A stretch of 64,000 nucleotides of DNA. It comes from Anaerocolumna jejuensis DSM 15929. Lineage in GTDB: Bacteria > Bacillota > Clostridia > Lachnospirales > Lachnospiraceae. The notes under the pieces are model-generated. The model did not search any database, was not told where the DNA came from, and was given only the letters and a program-made list of their open reading frames with translations. The translations under genes were made by a program, and so were the position numbers. Location: assembly GCF_900142215.1 (NCBI RefSeq), contig NZ_FRAC01000007.1:124001-188000 (forward strand), given 5' to 3'. Positions 27,447 through 35,734 of the stretch are shown here, piece after piece. Position 1 is the first letter of the stretch. Each line of letters opens with the position of its first letter.

Positions 27447-28494
27447 TAATGGAAACAAGGGAGTTTTAAGGGCAGCAATTGCAGGATGCGGCAGTATTGC
27501 ACAGGTACATGCCGCCTGCCTTGACAGGCAAAAGGGTGTAAAGCTCGCCGCTGTCTGTGATATCCGGGAGGAACGGGCACAGGGTCTTGGAGAACAGTAC
27601 GGCGCGAAAGTATATACCTCCTTTGAGAAGATGCTGCAGGAGGAGGATTTCCAGGTGCTTCACATCTGTACGCCTCATTATCTTCACGTTCCGATGGCGG
27701 AAACTGCCCTGGCAAAGGGACTGCATGTATTTATGGAGAAGCCTCCGGCTATGACCTATGGGGAATATGCCAGGTTAAAGGAAGCAGAGGACAGGGCAGA
27801 GGGTCAGCTGGGACTGTGCTTTCAGAACCGTTATAATCCGGGAACCCTGCAGGCTAAGAAGCTTATGGAACAGGGCATACCCGGAAAGGTCAAAGGGGGA
27901 AGAGCCCTTGTAAGCTGGAGCAGGAATAAGGAGTATTATACGGAAAGCGGCTGGAGGGGTTCTCTTAAAACAGAGGGAGGCGGAGTCTTAATTAACCAGG
28001 CAGTACACTCTCTGGATTTACTTACCCTGTTTCTGGGGAAGCCGGTAAAGGCAGACGCTGTGATGGCAAACCATCATCTGAAGGATATCGTTGAGGTGGA
28101 AGATATGATGGAAGCCTTTATCCGGTATGAAAATGGCGTAGAGGGCTGCTTTTATGCGACAACAGCCTACTGCACCAATATGCCTCCTATCATAGAACTT
28201 CACTGTGAGAACATGAATCTGCGTATTGAAGAAATGAGAGCTGCCTGTTTTGACTTTGAAGGCAGGGAATTAACCGGGGAGAACTTCCCCACGACCCGGA
28301 CAGAGCAGAAGGAAGGCATGGGCAAGAGCTATTGGGGTGCGGGACACCTGGATTGCATCACTGACTACTACAGGGCATTAAAGGAAGGAAAGAAGATTCC
28401 CTTAGGTATCCCTCAGGTAAAAAATACGATTGACTTAATGCTGGCGGTTTATGAATCTGCCAGAACAGGAAATGAGATTGAACTAGCTCATTAA
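27436..28494 (+). CDS. second Gfo/Idh/MocA-family oxidoreductase
   Basis: 352 aa if started at the ATG 27436; an earlier in-frame start at 27406 is possible and neither has a strong ribosome site because the gene overlaps its neighbour. Rossmann motif AIAGCGSIAQVH, EKP motif in HVFMEKPPAMT, and GGGVLINQAVHSLDLL. It is a paralogue of the preceding enzyme but distinct over most of its length, so the two probably act on successive or related substrates. Confidence 0.9.
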   Translation: METDNGNKGVLRAAIAGCGSIAQVHAACLDRQKGVKLAAVCDIREERAQGLGEQYGAKVYTSFEKMLQEEDFQVLHICTPHYLHVPMAETALAKGLHVFMEKPPAMTYGEYARLKEAEDRAEGQLGLCFQNRYNPGTLQAKKLMEQGIPGKVKGGRALVSWSRNKEYYTESGWRGSLKTEGGGVLINQAVHSLDLLTLFLGKPVKADAVMANHHLKDIVEVEDMMEAFIRYENGVEGCFYATTAYCTNMPPIIELHCENMNLRIEEMRAACFDFEGRELTGENFPTTRTEQKEGMGKSYWGAGHLDCITDYYRALKEGKKIPLGIPQVKNTIDLMLAVYESARTGNEIELAH

Positions 28495-28502
28495 AAGTGA
28501 AG

Positions 28503-28590
28503 AATAAAGTAGATAAAGAAAATAAGGAAGATAAAGTAGATAAAGAAGATAAGGAAGATAAGGAAGATAAAGTAGATAAAGAAATGAAAG
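28503..28590 (+). repeat. 9-bp low-complexity repeat tract
   Basis: Runs of GATAAAGTA, GATAAAGAA and GATAAGGAA with period 9 fill the gap between two genes. If translated it would give a Lys-Asp-Glu-rich tail before the epimerase, but the ribosome site lies after it. Confidence 0.75.
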
Positions 28591-28607
28591 AATTTAAGGA
28601 GGATGGT

Positions 28608-29462
28608 ATGCTTAAATTATCGAAAATAACGGGCTTTGCAGATGAAATCAGTGAAGACCTTACTGTACAGGTAAGGCTTTTAAAGGACCTTGGAATGGAA
28701 TATCTGGAATTCCGCAGTGCTGGAGGAAGAAATGTAGCGGATTTTGCCCCGGGAGAAGTAAACGAGTTAAAGTCATACTTAGACAGCGAAGGAATCAAGG
28801 TATCTGCCATTGGCTCCCCCATCGGCAAGATATCAATAAACGATGGATTTCAGGAACACCTTGACAGCTTTAAAAGAATTGTGGAAACAGCACATACCCT
28901 TGATACCTCCAACATCAGGATATTCAGCTTTTATATCCCGGAAAAGGAAGAGGCGGGGAAGTACAAAAATGAGGTAATAGAGCGCCTTGGAAGGCTTAAG
29001 GATTATGCCAGGGCTCATGAGACAGTACTGCTGCATGAAAATGAAAAGGGTATTTACGGGGATACGGCTCCCCGCTGCAAGGATATTTTGGAGAGTCTTT
29101 ATGATGCTAATTTTAAAGCAGTATTTGATTTTGCGAACTTCGTCCAATGTAAGGAGGATACCTTAACAGCCTATGAACTTCTAAAGCCCTATATTGCCTA
29201 TATCCATATTAAGGATGCGGTGAAAGAAACCGGTGAGGTCAGAAAAGCGGGAGCGGGAGACGGACGGATCAAGGAAATACTGGAGGACCTTGATAAAAAC
29301 GGGTACCGGGGATTTTTAAGCCTTGAGCCCCATCTTGCTGACTTTGCAGGCTTTAAGCAGCTGGAAAAGGAAGGGGGAAAGCTTTCCCTGTCAAACAGCG
29401 AGCAGACCTTTACTATGGCTTATGAGGCTTTGGCGAATATCTTGAACCAGCAGGGCTCTTAA
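28608..29462 (+). CDS. TIM-barrel sugar phosphate epimerase/isomerase
   Basis: 284 aa from the ATG at 28608, which follows an AAGGAGG site by 5 nt. The open frame extends upstream to 28497 through the repeat tract but without a ribosome site. Metal-ligand segments: TVLLHENEKGIYGD, KAVFDFANFVQ, AYIHIKDA and GFLSLEPHL. It completes the operon with two Gfo/Idh/MocA enzymes, an association seen for inositol- or rare-sugar catabolism. Confidence 0.88.
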   Translation: MLKLSKITGFADEISEDLTVQVRLLKDLGMEYLEFRSAGGRNVADFAPGEVNELKSYLDSEGIKVSAIGSPIGKISINDGFQEHLDSFKRIVETAHTLDTSNIRIFSFYIPEKEEAGKYKNEVIERLGRLKDYARAHETVLLHENEKGIYGDTAPRCKDILESLYDANFKAVFDFANFVQCKEDTLTAYELLKPYIAYIHIKDAVKETGEVRKAGAGDGRIKEILEDLDKNGYRGFLSLEPHLADFAGFKQLEKEGGKLSLSNSEQTFTMAYEALANILNQQGS

Positions 29463-29500
29463 AGCATATACTAACACAAAGATTATTGTGGTGAAGCAGC

Positions 29501-30181
29501 TTGGCTATAAATAATGTAAATGTAAAAGCAAATCAGCTAAAAGGAGATATGGAGTATAAGGGACAGAAGCTTTTGACCTATACTATCAACTATCCTCAAT
29601 TTTCTTCCGAGCGGTTCCGGAATTTTGCAAATAAGCTCAGTGCATATTATAAGGCAGAGGCAGTCCTTTATAAGAAATACCATGTTGCAAAGCTTTTTCA
29701 AATGTCCATTGATGATTATGAATATGCTATCAGCAACAACTTCCCGGTAAGGCCGTATGAAGTGCTGACGGTATATACAATTACCCATAATAATAACTGC
29801 GTGTTAAGCCTGTATTTCGACCGTTATGAATATACAGGCGGTGCCCATGGAATGACCACCAGAAGTGCGGATACCTGGAACCTAAAGAGCGGAAGAAGAA
29901 TGGATCTATCGGAATTCTTTCCGGGAAAAAAGGATTACACGTCCTATATTATTGCTGAAATCAACAAGCAGACAGCCAAAGATATAGCGGATAACAATAA
30001 CATATATTTTGAGGATGTAAACGATCTGGTAAAAGAGAATTTTAATGAGAAGAATTTTTATGTAGTGCCGGAAGGGGTAGTAATCTTCTTCCAGCATTAC
30101 GAGATTGCTCCCTACTCCAGCGGGATACGGACCTTCCTCATACCCTTTCAGGAGGGAGGGGCAGTACCTGTGGGGTGTTAG
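29501..30181 (+). CDS. DUF3298/DUF4163-type protein
   Basis: 226 aa from a TTG with GGTGA upstream; an inner ATG at 29549 is the alternative. The central block YEYTGGAHGMTTRSADTWNLKSGRRMDLSEFF is the signature of the DUF3298 domain, and the end (VIFFQHYEIAPYSSGIRTFLIPF) matches the same fold. These domains occur in RsiV-like anti-sigma factors, where they bind lysozyme, and in exported proteins. Here there is no membrane segment or signal peptide, so a cytoplasmic stand-alone form is likely. Confidence 0.8.
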   Translation: MAINNVNVKANQLKGDMEYKGQKLLTYTINYPQFSSERFRNFANKLSAYYKAEAVLYKKYHVAKLFQMSIDDYEYAISNNFPVRPYEVLTVYTITHNNNCVLSLYFDRYEYTGGAHGMTTRSADTWNLKSGRRMDLSEFFPGKKDYTSYIIAEINKQTAKDIADNNNIYFEDVNDLVKENFNEKNFYVVPEGVVIFFQHYEIAPYSSGIRTFLIPFQEGGAVPVGC

Positions 30182-30236
30182 CATATGTGTTAATGGTACG
30201 GGAAAATTCCTTACGAAAAACAACGAAAAATTACTC

Positions 30237-30470
30237 TTAATCTTTCTTAGTTATACTATCTATTTTATCAAGTATTAGAATTGTACAGAATATAATTATA
30301 AATATTAGACCAATTAATAGGGTATAAGTTGTTAAATGATAGGAAGCTTCAACTGTAGAAAAGTTAAAAGCATAAACTAATAATTTACCAATTACAAAAT
30401 ATGAGATTAATACTGCTAAAAAAGTAAAGCATAAGGCCTTCATTATAGTTTTAAATAGATTAGTATTCAT
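30237..30470 (-). CDS. small two-helix membrane protein
   Basis: 77 aa from the ATG at 30470, behind GGGAG. Two hydrophobic segments at about residues 10-33 and 45-66 and a charged C-terminal end. No recognised family. It converges on the DUF3298 gene and may be transcribed from the promoter at 30716-30744. Confidence 0.55.
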   Translation of the reverse strand: MNTNLFKTIMKALCFTFLAVLISYFVIGKLLVYAFNFSTVEASYHLTTYTLLIGLIFIIIFCTILILDKIDSITKKD

Positions 30471-30715
30471 ATTCACTCCCAGGTTAATTTATGTATTTTC
30501 TAGTGGATAGGCAGCTTTATTATTTACTAATAGAGCAGACATGATTATTGTATGTGATAGCAGATGTTACGGTAGTAAGACCATGTGCTGAAATATATAA
30601 ATGATATAAATTGTGCAATCCAATTTGTATTTTATGGATAATAACTCTCCGCCGGATATTAAATAGACTTGAGCACCGTTTATAGCATTCTGATTTTACA
30701 ATATCCACAAATGGA

Positions 30716-30744
30716 ATCATATGACAAATGGAAGCTAAAGTCAA
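30716..30744 (-). promoter_or_regulatory. sigma-A-type promoter with long leader
   Basis: Minus strand TTGACT (30744-30739), 17 nt, TATGAT (30721-30716). The next downstream gene starts about 240 nt away. Confidence 0.55.
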
Positions 30745-30800
30745 CTGCTGAAATGGTCATACTGCATTAGTTAAAAAAATATGATTCAAGCATAAAAGTC

Positions 30801-31046
30801 CCGTTTCAATACATTAACAGGCAATTTGTACAAAGCAGAAAGAACGAATGCGACTATGGAAAGGTATTAGAAGTCCTTTTCTCTGAAGATTTTGTGCTAT
30901 ATTATCAAACAGATTGTTTGAGCGTAGCGAGTTATCTGTTTGATAATATGTCCAGCACAAAATATTCAGAGAATTAGGACTTCTTATACCTTGGAATTGG
31001 AGCATGAGTCTTTCTGCTTTGTGCAAATTGCCGTCCCCTTGTGAGA
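30801..31046. mobile_element. MITE/REPIN-like inverted repeat, copy 2
   Basis: Long near-complementary arms (outer 30820-30840 with 31012-31032, then further pairing around TATTAGAAGTCC/GGACTTCTTATA and a central ATTATCAAACAGAT/ATCTGTTTGATAAT). The right end reads GTCCCCTTGTGA and the left end CCCGTTTCAA, the reverse of copy 1. It is about 100 bp longer than copy 1 because of the extra central hairpin. Confidence 0.75.
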
Positions 31047-31084
31047 AACTGACCTTTTTCCGTTTATCATAAAAAAATACATTT

Positions 31085-31140
31085 AATAAGCTGCTGCAAA
31101 TTTCATTCCGTAAGAGAAGAAATTATTACAGCAGCTTATT
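31085..31140 (-). terminator. terminator of the small gene at 31145
   Basis: AATAAGCTGCTG (31085-31096) pairs perfectly with CAGCAGCTTATT (31129-31140); an inner AATTTC/GAAATT adds to the stem. A T-run follows on the minus strand after a few bases. Confidence 0.7.
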
Positions 31141-31144
31141 GCAG

Positions 31145-31345
31145 TTATTGAAAATTATCTTCATCGTGATGATACAAAAATCTCTCCAGCTCTTCCTTTG
31201 ACTGAAATTCCTTGGAATATTCCATGAATTCGCCCCGTCTTTCGTCATCCATATCATAGAATTTATCTCTTGCCACTAAATCATTGGTGAGATAAAGAGC
31301 CAGAGCAGGGGGGAGCAGGTTATTAAAGCCGCCGAAATTATCCAT
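31145..31345 (-). CDS. small acidic protein of unknown function
   Basis: 66 aa. The N-terminal NFGGFNNLLPPALALYLTND is hydrophobic; the rest is charged and acidic (EEL, HHDEDNFQ). A strong terminator directly after it and an AAAGGATG site before it support a real gene. No family recognised. Confidence 0.6.
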   Translation of the reverse strand: MDNFGGFNNLLPPALALYLTNDLVARDKFYDMDDERRGEFMEYSKEFQSKEELERFLYHHDEDNFQ

Positions 31346-31609
31346 AAAAGCATCCTTTCTTTTTCACCTCTTGCAGATTTTGCATAGCTTCAGGTGAAAC
31401 ATGTAAATTGCATTCTTTTCATACTGCCTTTTTTGTTTGTTACAGGATTAGGGTTTACAGGAAATGATTAAATATGCAATCCTTTTTTTGGATGAAAGGA
31501 AAGGTTGTATTTACGGAAGGCTTACGTTATAATAAAAGCAGACAGGTGGAAGAAAATAACTATAGCTGTCGAGCCGTAGAAAGAAAAAGGGAAAGCGGGA
31601 GGTTATTTT

Positions 31610-32005
31610 ATGGAAAAATACAGAATACTTGTAAAAGGTATAGTCCAATATGAAGATAAATATTTACTGGCAGAGAAATGGTATGATGACAGGATTATGG
31701 ATCCGTATCAGTGGGAATTCGTAGATGGAAAGCTGGAATTCGGAGAAACTCCGGAGAAGGGAGTGCTTCGCATTGTTTATGAGAATACAGGACTTACCGG
31801 CCATATCAACAGGATTTTATATACCTGGTCCTTTATGATAGGTGATGTCTGCACCATAGGAATCTGCTTCCATTTATTAAGCATGAGTGATGAAGTTGTT
31901 CTTTCAGAAGATTTAAATGATTTTAAATGGGTTACGAAAGAGGAAATCGGGAAATATGTAAGTAATAAGGCAATGCTTGAGGATATTGCAAAGGCTGAAT
32001 TATAA
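31610..32005 (+). CDS. Nudix-fold protein with degenerate Nudix box
   Basis: 131 aa. The Nudix box aligns at residues 40-62 (G40, E46, R54, E58, G61), but the first glutamate of the REUXEE core is Ile at 55 and the last is Asn at 59. Losing these metal-binding residues suggests weak or no hydrolase activity; a binding or regulatory role is possible. The fold is otherwise well kept (LVKGIVQYEDKYLLAEK, DFKWVTKEEI). It precedes pyrC by 200 nt on the same strand. Confidence 0.8.
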   Translation: MEKYRILVKGIVQYEDKYLLAEKWYDDRIMDPYQWEFVDGKLEFGETPEKGVLRIVYENTGLTGHINRILYTWSFMIGDVCTIGICFHLLSMSDEVVLSEDLNDFKWVTKEEIGKYVSNKAMLEDIAKAEL

Positions 32006-32038
32006 TATAAACAAAGGAATCAGAGGTCCTATTTTTAG

Positions 32039-32068
32039 AGCTTGTGCCAGTTAGCTTCGGTACAAGCT
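32039..32068 (+). other. hairpin between the Nudix gene and pyrC
   Basis: AGCTTGTGCC (32039-32048) pairs with GGTACAAGCT (32059-32068). There is no T-run, so it is either a weak terminator or a leader element of pyrC. Confidence 0.5.
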
Positions 32069-32205
32069 TATTATACGAAAAGATATATGTTGCTTTAAGT
32101 TTTTTGACCTCTTCCAGGTATAAAAATGCAATATGTCCCAGCTTTAGAACTGAAGAATAAACTAAAATTCAAATAATCTTGAAAGGAATAGAAAGGGAGG
32201 AAAAC

Positions 32206-33480
32206 GTGTCAGTATTAATTAAGAATGGCCATGTACTGGATCCTTCCACGGGAACGGATGGGATACGGGATATCTATGTAAAAGACGGAGTCATAGCGGC
32301 AGTAGGTGAGAAGCTTGACCTTGCTGCGGATGAGGTCATTGAAGCACAGGGACTATACGTAATGCCCGGATTTATCGATCTCCATGTGCATTTAAGGGAA
32401 CCTGGTTTTGAGTATAAGGAAACCATTAAAACCGGTTCCGAGGCGGCAGCAAGAGGAGGCTTTACAACCATTTGCCCCATGCCGAATACCAGGCCGGCAA
32501 TTGACAGCAGGGAAATGGTGGAATGGCTGAAAGAAAAGGAAAAGAAGGATTCTCTTGTTCATATTCTCCCCATCGGTGCCGTAACCAGAGGACAGGCTGG
32601 AGAGGAACTGGCGGACATTGGAGGGATGGCAGAAGCAGGAGCGGCAGCCATCAGTGAGGATGGAAAATCCGTTATGAGCACTTCCCTTTACAGAGAGGGG
32701 ATGCTCAAGGCAAAAGCAGCGGGCATACCAGTGTTTGCCCATTGCGAGGACAAGGACCTGGTTGGAAATGGAGTCATTAACAAAGGAAAAAAGGCGGAAG
32801 AACTTCAGCTACCCGGGATTTCCAATGCAGTTGAAGATATTATTGCCATCAGAGACATCCTGCTGGCAAAGGAGACAGGAGTCAGGCTTCACCTATGCCA
32901 TTGCTCTACAAAGGACAGCGTGGATTTTCTGGCATGGGCGAAGAAGGAAGGACTTCCCGTAACCGGAGAAGCATGCCCCCACCACTTTACCCTGGCGGAT
33001 GAGGATATTCCCTGTGATGACAGCAATTATAAAATGAATCCTCCCTTAAGAAGCAAGGAGGATGTGGAGGCACTAAAGGAAGGGCTTAAAAACGGGATAC
33101 TGGATGTAATAGCCACGGACCATGCCCCCCACAGCAAAAAAGATAAGGAGAAATCTTTCCTTCAGGCTCCTTTTGGCATAGTTGGACTGGAGACAGCCTT
33201 TGCCCTCTCCTATACCGAGCTGGTGGAAACAGGGATACTTTCTCCCCTGGAGCTGGCAGCCAAGCTCAGCTGTAATCCTGCCGGTATACTGGGGATAGAG
33301 AAGGGAAGTTTAAAAGAAGGAAGGGCAGCGGATATCGTAATTGCCGATACCAGGGAGTGGTACCGGATTGATAAAGAGGCCTTTGCTTCCCTGGGGAAGA
33401 ATACACCTTTTCATGGCAGAGAGGTAAAGGGAAAGATAAAATACACCCTGGTCAACGGACAGGTGGTTTTTCAGGATTAA
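32206..33480 (+). CDS. pyrC: dihydroorotase
   Basis: 424 aa from a GTG at 32206 behind GGGAGG (32194-32199); the frame upstream to 32179 lacks a site. The zinc site begins with PGFIDLHVHLREPG; further ligands are in FAHCEDK and LCHCSTKDS; DVIATDHAPHS carries the catalytic aspartate. This is the class I bacterial enzyme that closes carbamoyl-aspartate to dihydroorotate in pyrimidine synthesis. It is followed by pyrF. Confidence 0.96.
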   Translation: MSVLIKNGHVLDPSTGTDGIRDIYVKDGVIAAVGEKLDLAADEVIEAQGLYVMPGFIDLHVHLREPGFEYKETIKTGSEAAARGGFTTICPMPNTRPAIDSREMVEWLKEKEKKDSLVHILPIGAVTRGQAGEELADIGGMAEAGAAAISEDGKSVMSTSLYREGMLKAKAAGIPVFAHCEDKDLVGNGVINKGKKAEELQLPGISNAVEDIIAIRDILLAKETGVRLHLCHCSTKDSVDFLAWAKKEGLPVTGEACPHHFTLADEDIPCDDSNYKMNPPLRSKEDVEALKEGLKNGILDVIATDHAPHSKKDKEKSFLQAPFGIVGLETAFALSYTELVETGILSPLELAAKLSCNPAGILGIEKGSLKEGRAADIVIADTREWYRIDKEAFASLGKNTPFHGREVKGKIKYTLVNGQVVFQD

Positions 33481-33528
33481 CGGCAGTTATAAGCCATTCA
33501 TGCAGATAATAATAAAACGGAGGCAATC

Positions 33529-34464
33529 ATGATTCAGAAATTAATTGATGCAATTCAGAAAACAAAGGCACCCATTGTTGTAGGACTTGACCCCATGCTT
33601 GATTATATTCCGGAACACATCAGGGAAAAGGCTTATCAGGAAAAAGGGGAGACTCTGGCAGGAGCGGCAGAGGCTATCTGGCAATTCAACAAGGGAATCG
33701 TCGATGCAGTTTATGACCTGATACCGGCTGTAAAGCCCCAGATTGCCATGTATGAGCAATTTGGCATCGAAGGTCTGATAGCATATAAGAAGACCATAGA
33801 ATACTGCAAGGAAAAAGGGCTTGTAGTAATCGGTGATATCAAAAGAGGGGATATCGGCTCTACTTCAACGGCTTATGCCGTAGGACATCTGGGAAAGGTT
33901 ACGGTTGGACAGAATACCTATTATGGCTTTGATGAGGATTTTGCCACCGTAAATCCATATCTGGGCTCCGATGGTGTCAAGCCCTTTATTGATGTTTGCA
34001 AGGAAGAAAATAAAGGCCTTTTTATTCTGGTTAAGACCTCCAATCCCTCCAGCGGCGAATTTCAGGACAGGCTGATTGACGGAAAGCCGCTCTATGAGCT
34101 GGTAGGAGAGAAGGTAGCCCAATGGGGAATGGAGCATATGGGAGACAGCTACAGCTATATCGGAGCAGTGGTGGGTGCCACTTATCCCGAAATGGGAAAG
34201 ATACTCAGAAAGCTTATGCCAAAGACTTACATTCTGGTTCCCGGCTACGGTGCACAGGGCGGAAAGGCTGAAGATTTAGTGCATTACTTTAACAAGGATG
34301 GACTGGGAGCTATCGTGAATTCCTCCAGAGGTATCATTGCTGCCTATAAGGCTAAGAATTATGAAAAATTTGGACCAAGTGCCTACGCAGACGCTTCCAG
34401 GCAGGCGGTAATTGACATGAGAGAGGATATTAACGGAGCACTGGCAAAGGGCGGAAGCAGGTAA
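33529..34464 (+). CDS. pyrF: orotidine 5'-phosphate decarboxylase
   Basis: 311 aa, the longer type of OMP decarboxylase found in clostridia. The active-site motif VIGDIKRGDIGSTS carries the Asp-Lys-Asp residues; VGLDP opens the barrel and VPGYGAQGG is the phosphate-binding loop. It makes UMP from OMP. It lies 48 nt after pyrC, while pyrK, pyrD and pyrE are about 18 kb away. Confidence 0.96.
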   Translation: MIQKLIDAIQKTKAPIVVGLDPMLDYIPEHIREKAYQEKGETLAGAAEAIWQFNKGIVDAVYDLIPAVKPQIAMYEQFGIEGLIAYKKTIEYCKEKGLVVIGDIKRGDIGSTSTAYAVGHLGKVTVGQNTYYGFDEDFATVNPYLGSDGVKPFIDVCKEENKGLFILVKTSNPSSGEFQDRLIDGKPLYELVGEKVAQWGMEHMGDSYSYIGAVVGATYPEMGKILRKLMPKTYILVPGYGAQGGKAEDLVHYFNKDGLGAIVNSSRGIIAAYKAKNYEKFGPSAYADASRQAVIDMREDINGALAKGGSR

Positions 34465-34870
34465 TAAGTTAATAAAAAAAATGAGGCCCTGAACCTTAAT
34501 CTAATTAAACCAGAATCAACCAAAGCATTCTATTAGAACGAACAGATACAGAGATGTAGCATAGTGCTAATTTTTATCATTGTGCAAATTGTAAAAAAAA
34601 GTTCTATATGCCAAATAAATTAACAAATTATCTAAAATTACTTAACAAGACAATAAGTATATTTTTTACCTATTCAGGGTTGGAAATATGTTGTTTTTGT
34701 GCCAGATTCATTTTTTCAGGGACTTTGTGAACACCTCGAAGTTGGCACACAGGATAAAAAAGAAGATTTTTCTAAGCTCTCAGAAATGTGGTAAAATGAA
34801 AGAAACGAAACGACAAATTAGAATTGTTAAACAAAAACATAGCACGATAGATGAGAGGTAATGTGATAAA
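34465..34870. other. 406-bp intergenic region
   Basis: AT-rich. Contains the gene fragment at 34657-34794; no clear terminator after pyrF is seen. Confidence 0.5.
34657..34794 (+). pseudogene. C-terminal gene fragment
   Basis: After an in-frame TAA at 34654, 45 codons read as a plausible protein tail (GWKYVVFVPDSFFQGLCEHLEVG... ending KLSEMW). There is no start or ribosome site. Family not recognised. It is probably the end of a gene lost next to the ankyrin gene. Confidence 0.4.
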
Positions 34871-35410
34871 ATGATTAAGGATGATATTGCCAAATTATTA
34901 AGAAAAAGTAATGCTATGAATAGCCCTAAAAGAAATTTACAGATTCTTGAATCAATAATTATTTCAGAGGGCTGGAGTAAAGTACCTATCAACAGTATCT
35001 ATGGGACTTCCGATAGAACGATGTTGCATTTAGCGGTACAGGCAGATGTAGAGGGTAATTTTATTGATGTTATTAAATTTTTGATTGAGAATGGTATCAA
35101 TGTCAATGCTAAAGACAGTCGTGGAAATACGGTTTTGCACTATCTTTCATCGGGGAATACTGGTTGTACGGATTCTCAATATGAAATTGCAAAAGTAATT
35201 TTAGATAATGGCGGCGATTTAAGCATAAAAAATGACAATGGTATGCCAGCTTTACAGTCAACTATAAAACATTCAAAAGATGATTATCGGCTTATGCGAC
35301 TGTTTTTGATGTATGAAATAAGTAATGATGTATTAAACGATTTGGAAAAAACTGCAAGAGTAACAGGAAATACCCAAGTCATTGAATTAATAGAGCATAA
35401 TGATAATTAA
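34871..35410 (+). CDS. ankyrin-repeat protein
   Basis: 179 aa. About two to three ankyrin repeats are visible: TMLHLAVQADVEGNFIDVIKFLIENGINVNAKDSRGNTVLHYLSS and the following QYEIAKVILDNGGDLSIKNDNGMPALQSTI. The repeats serve protein-protein binding. In bacteria short ankyrin proteins sometimes act as immunity or effector-partner proteins, but no toxin is seen nearby. It lies between two gene fragments in what looks like inserted accessory DNA. Confidence 0.85.
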   Translation: MIKDDIAKLLRKSNAMNSPKRNLQILESIIISEGWSKVPINSIYGTSDRTMLHLAVQADVEGNFIDVIKFLIENGINVNAKDSRGNTVLHYLSSGNTGCTDSQYEIAKVILDNGGDLSIKNDNGMPALQSTIKHSKDDYRLMRLFLMYEISNDVLNDLEKTARVTGNTQVIELIEHNDN

Positions 35411-35734
35411 TACATACTCTTTATTAACATAAGCCACTATGCCCTTATCAAGTTGGCGAGGTTCTGCGGTGTGACCGCCGACTGCCTGCTGGGGCTGACA
35501 GAAACAAAAAGCCACTCATCGTGTGCCAAGGGGCAAGCCCCTTGGGAATCCCCGACAACAAAACAGGCTGCATGTTCCCTCTGCGTGAGCATGTAGCCCT
35601 TTTGCTGTCAGCAGCCCATTTCACGGTCTGTGTGTAGTTCCTTGCAAACTGACCTAATATTCTGTTGTAATACCATGCTGTTATCTGCTACTCTGCTGCA
35701 AGGAAATCCTGCTGTTATACCATTTTGAAAAGGT
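35411..35734. other. 324-bp intergenic region with gene debris
   Basis: GC-richer than the surroundings. Contains the XRE fragment at 35435-35596; the remainder has short protein-like frames on the minus strand without starts, also likely debris. Confidence 0.5.
35435..35596 (+). pseudogene. fragment of an XRE-type regulator
   Basis: The frame reads ALIKLARFCGVTADCLLGLTETKSH and then degenerates to a stop at 35594. That peptide is the end of an HTH_3 domain and linker of the kind seen in regulators of conjugative transposons and phages. The DNA-binding helices before it are missing. Confidence 0.55.

Larger units (their letters stand above)
30471..31144. other. 674-bp intergenic region
   Basis: Holds a minus-strand promoter candidate (30716-30744) with a 240-nt untranslated stretch behind it, the MITE-like copy 2, and a terminator. 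A frame at 30520-30744 overlaps the promoter and is not called. Confidence 0.6.

Noticed and set aside
30520..30744. A 74-codon minus-strand frame
   Set aside because: Its start overlaps the -35 and -10 boxes, and no ribosome site precedes its ATGs.
34580..34591. Third copy of the MITE-like element
   Set aside because: Only 12 bases (TTGTGCAAATTG) match one arm; neither end nor the partner arm is present.
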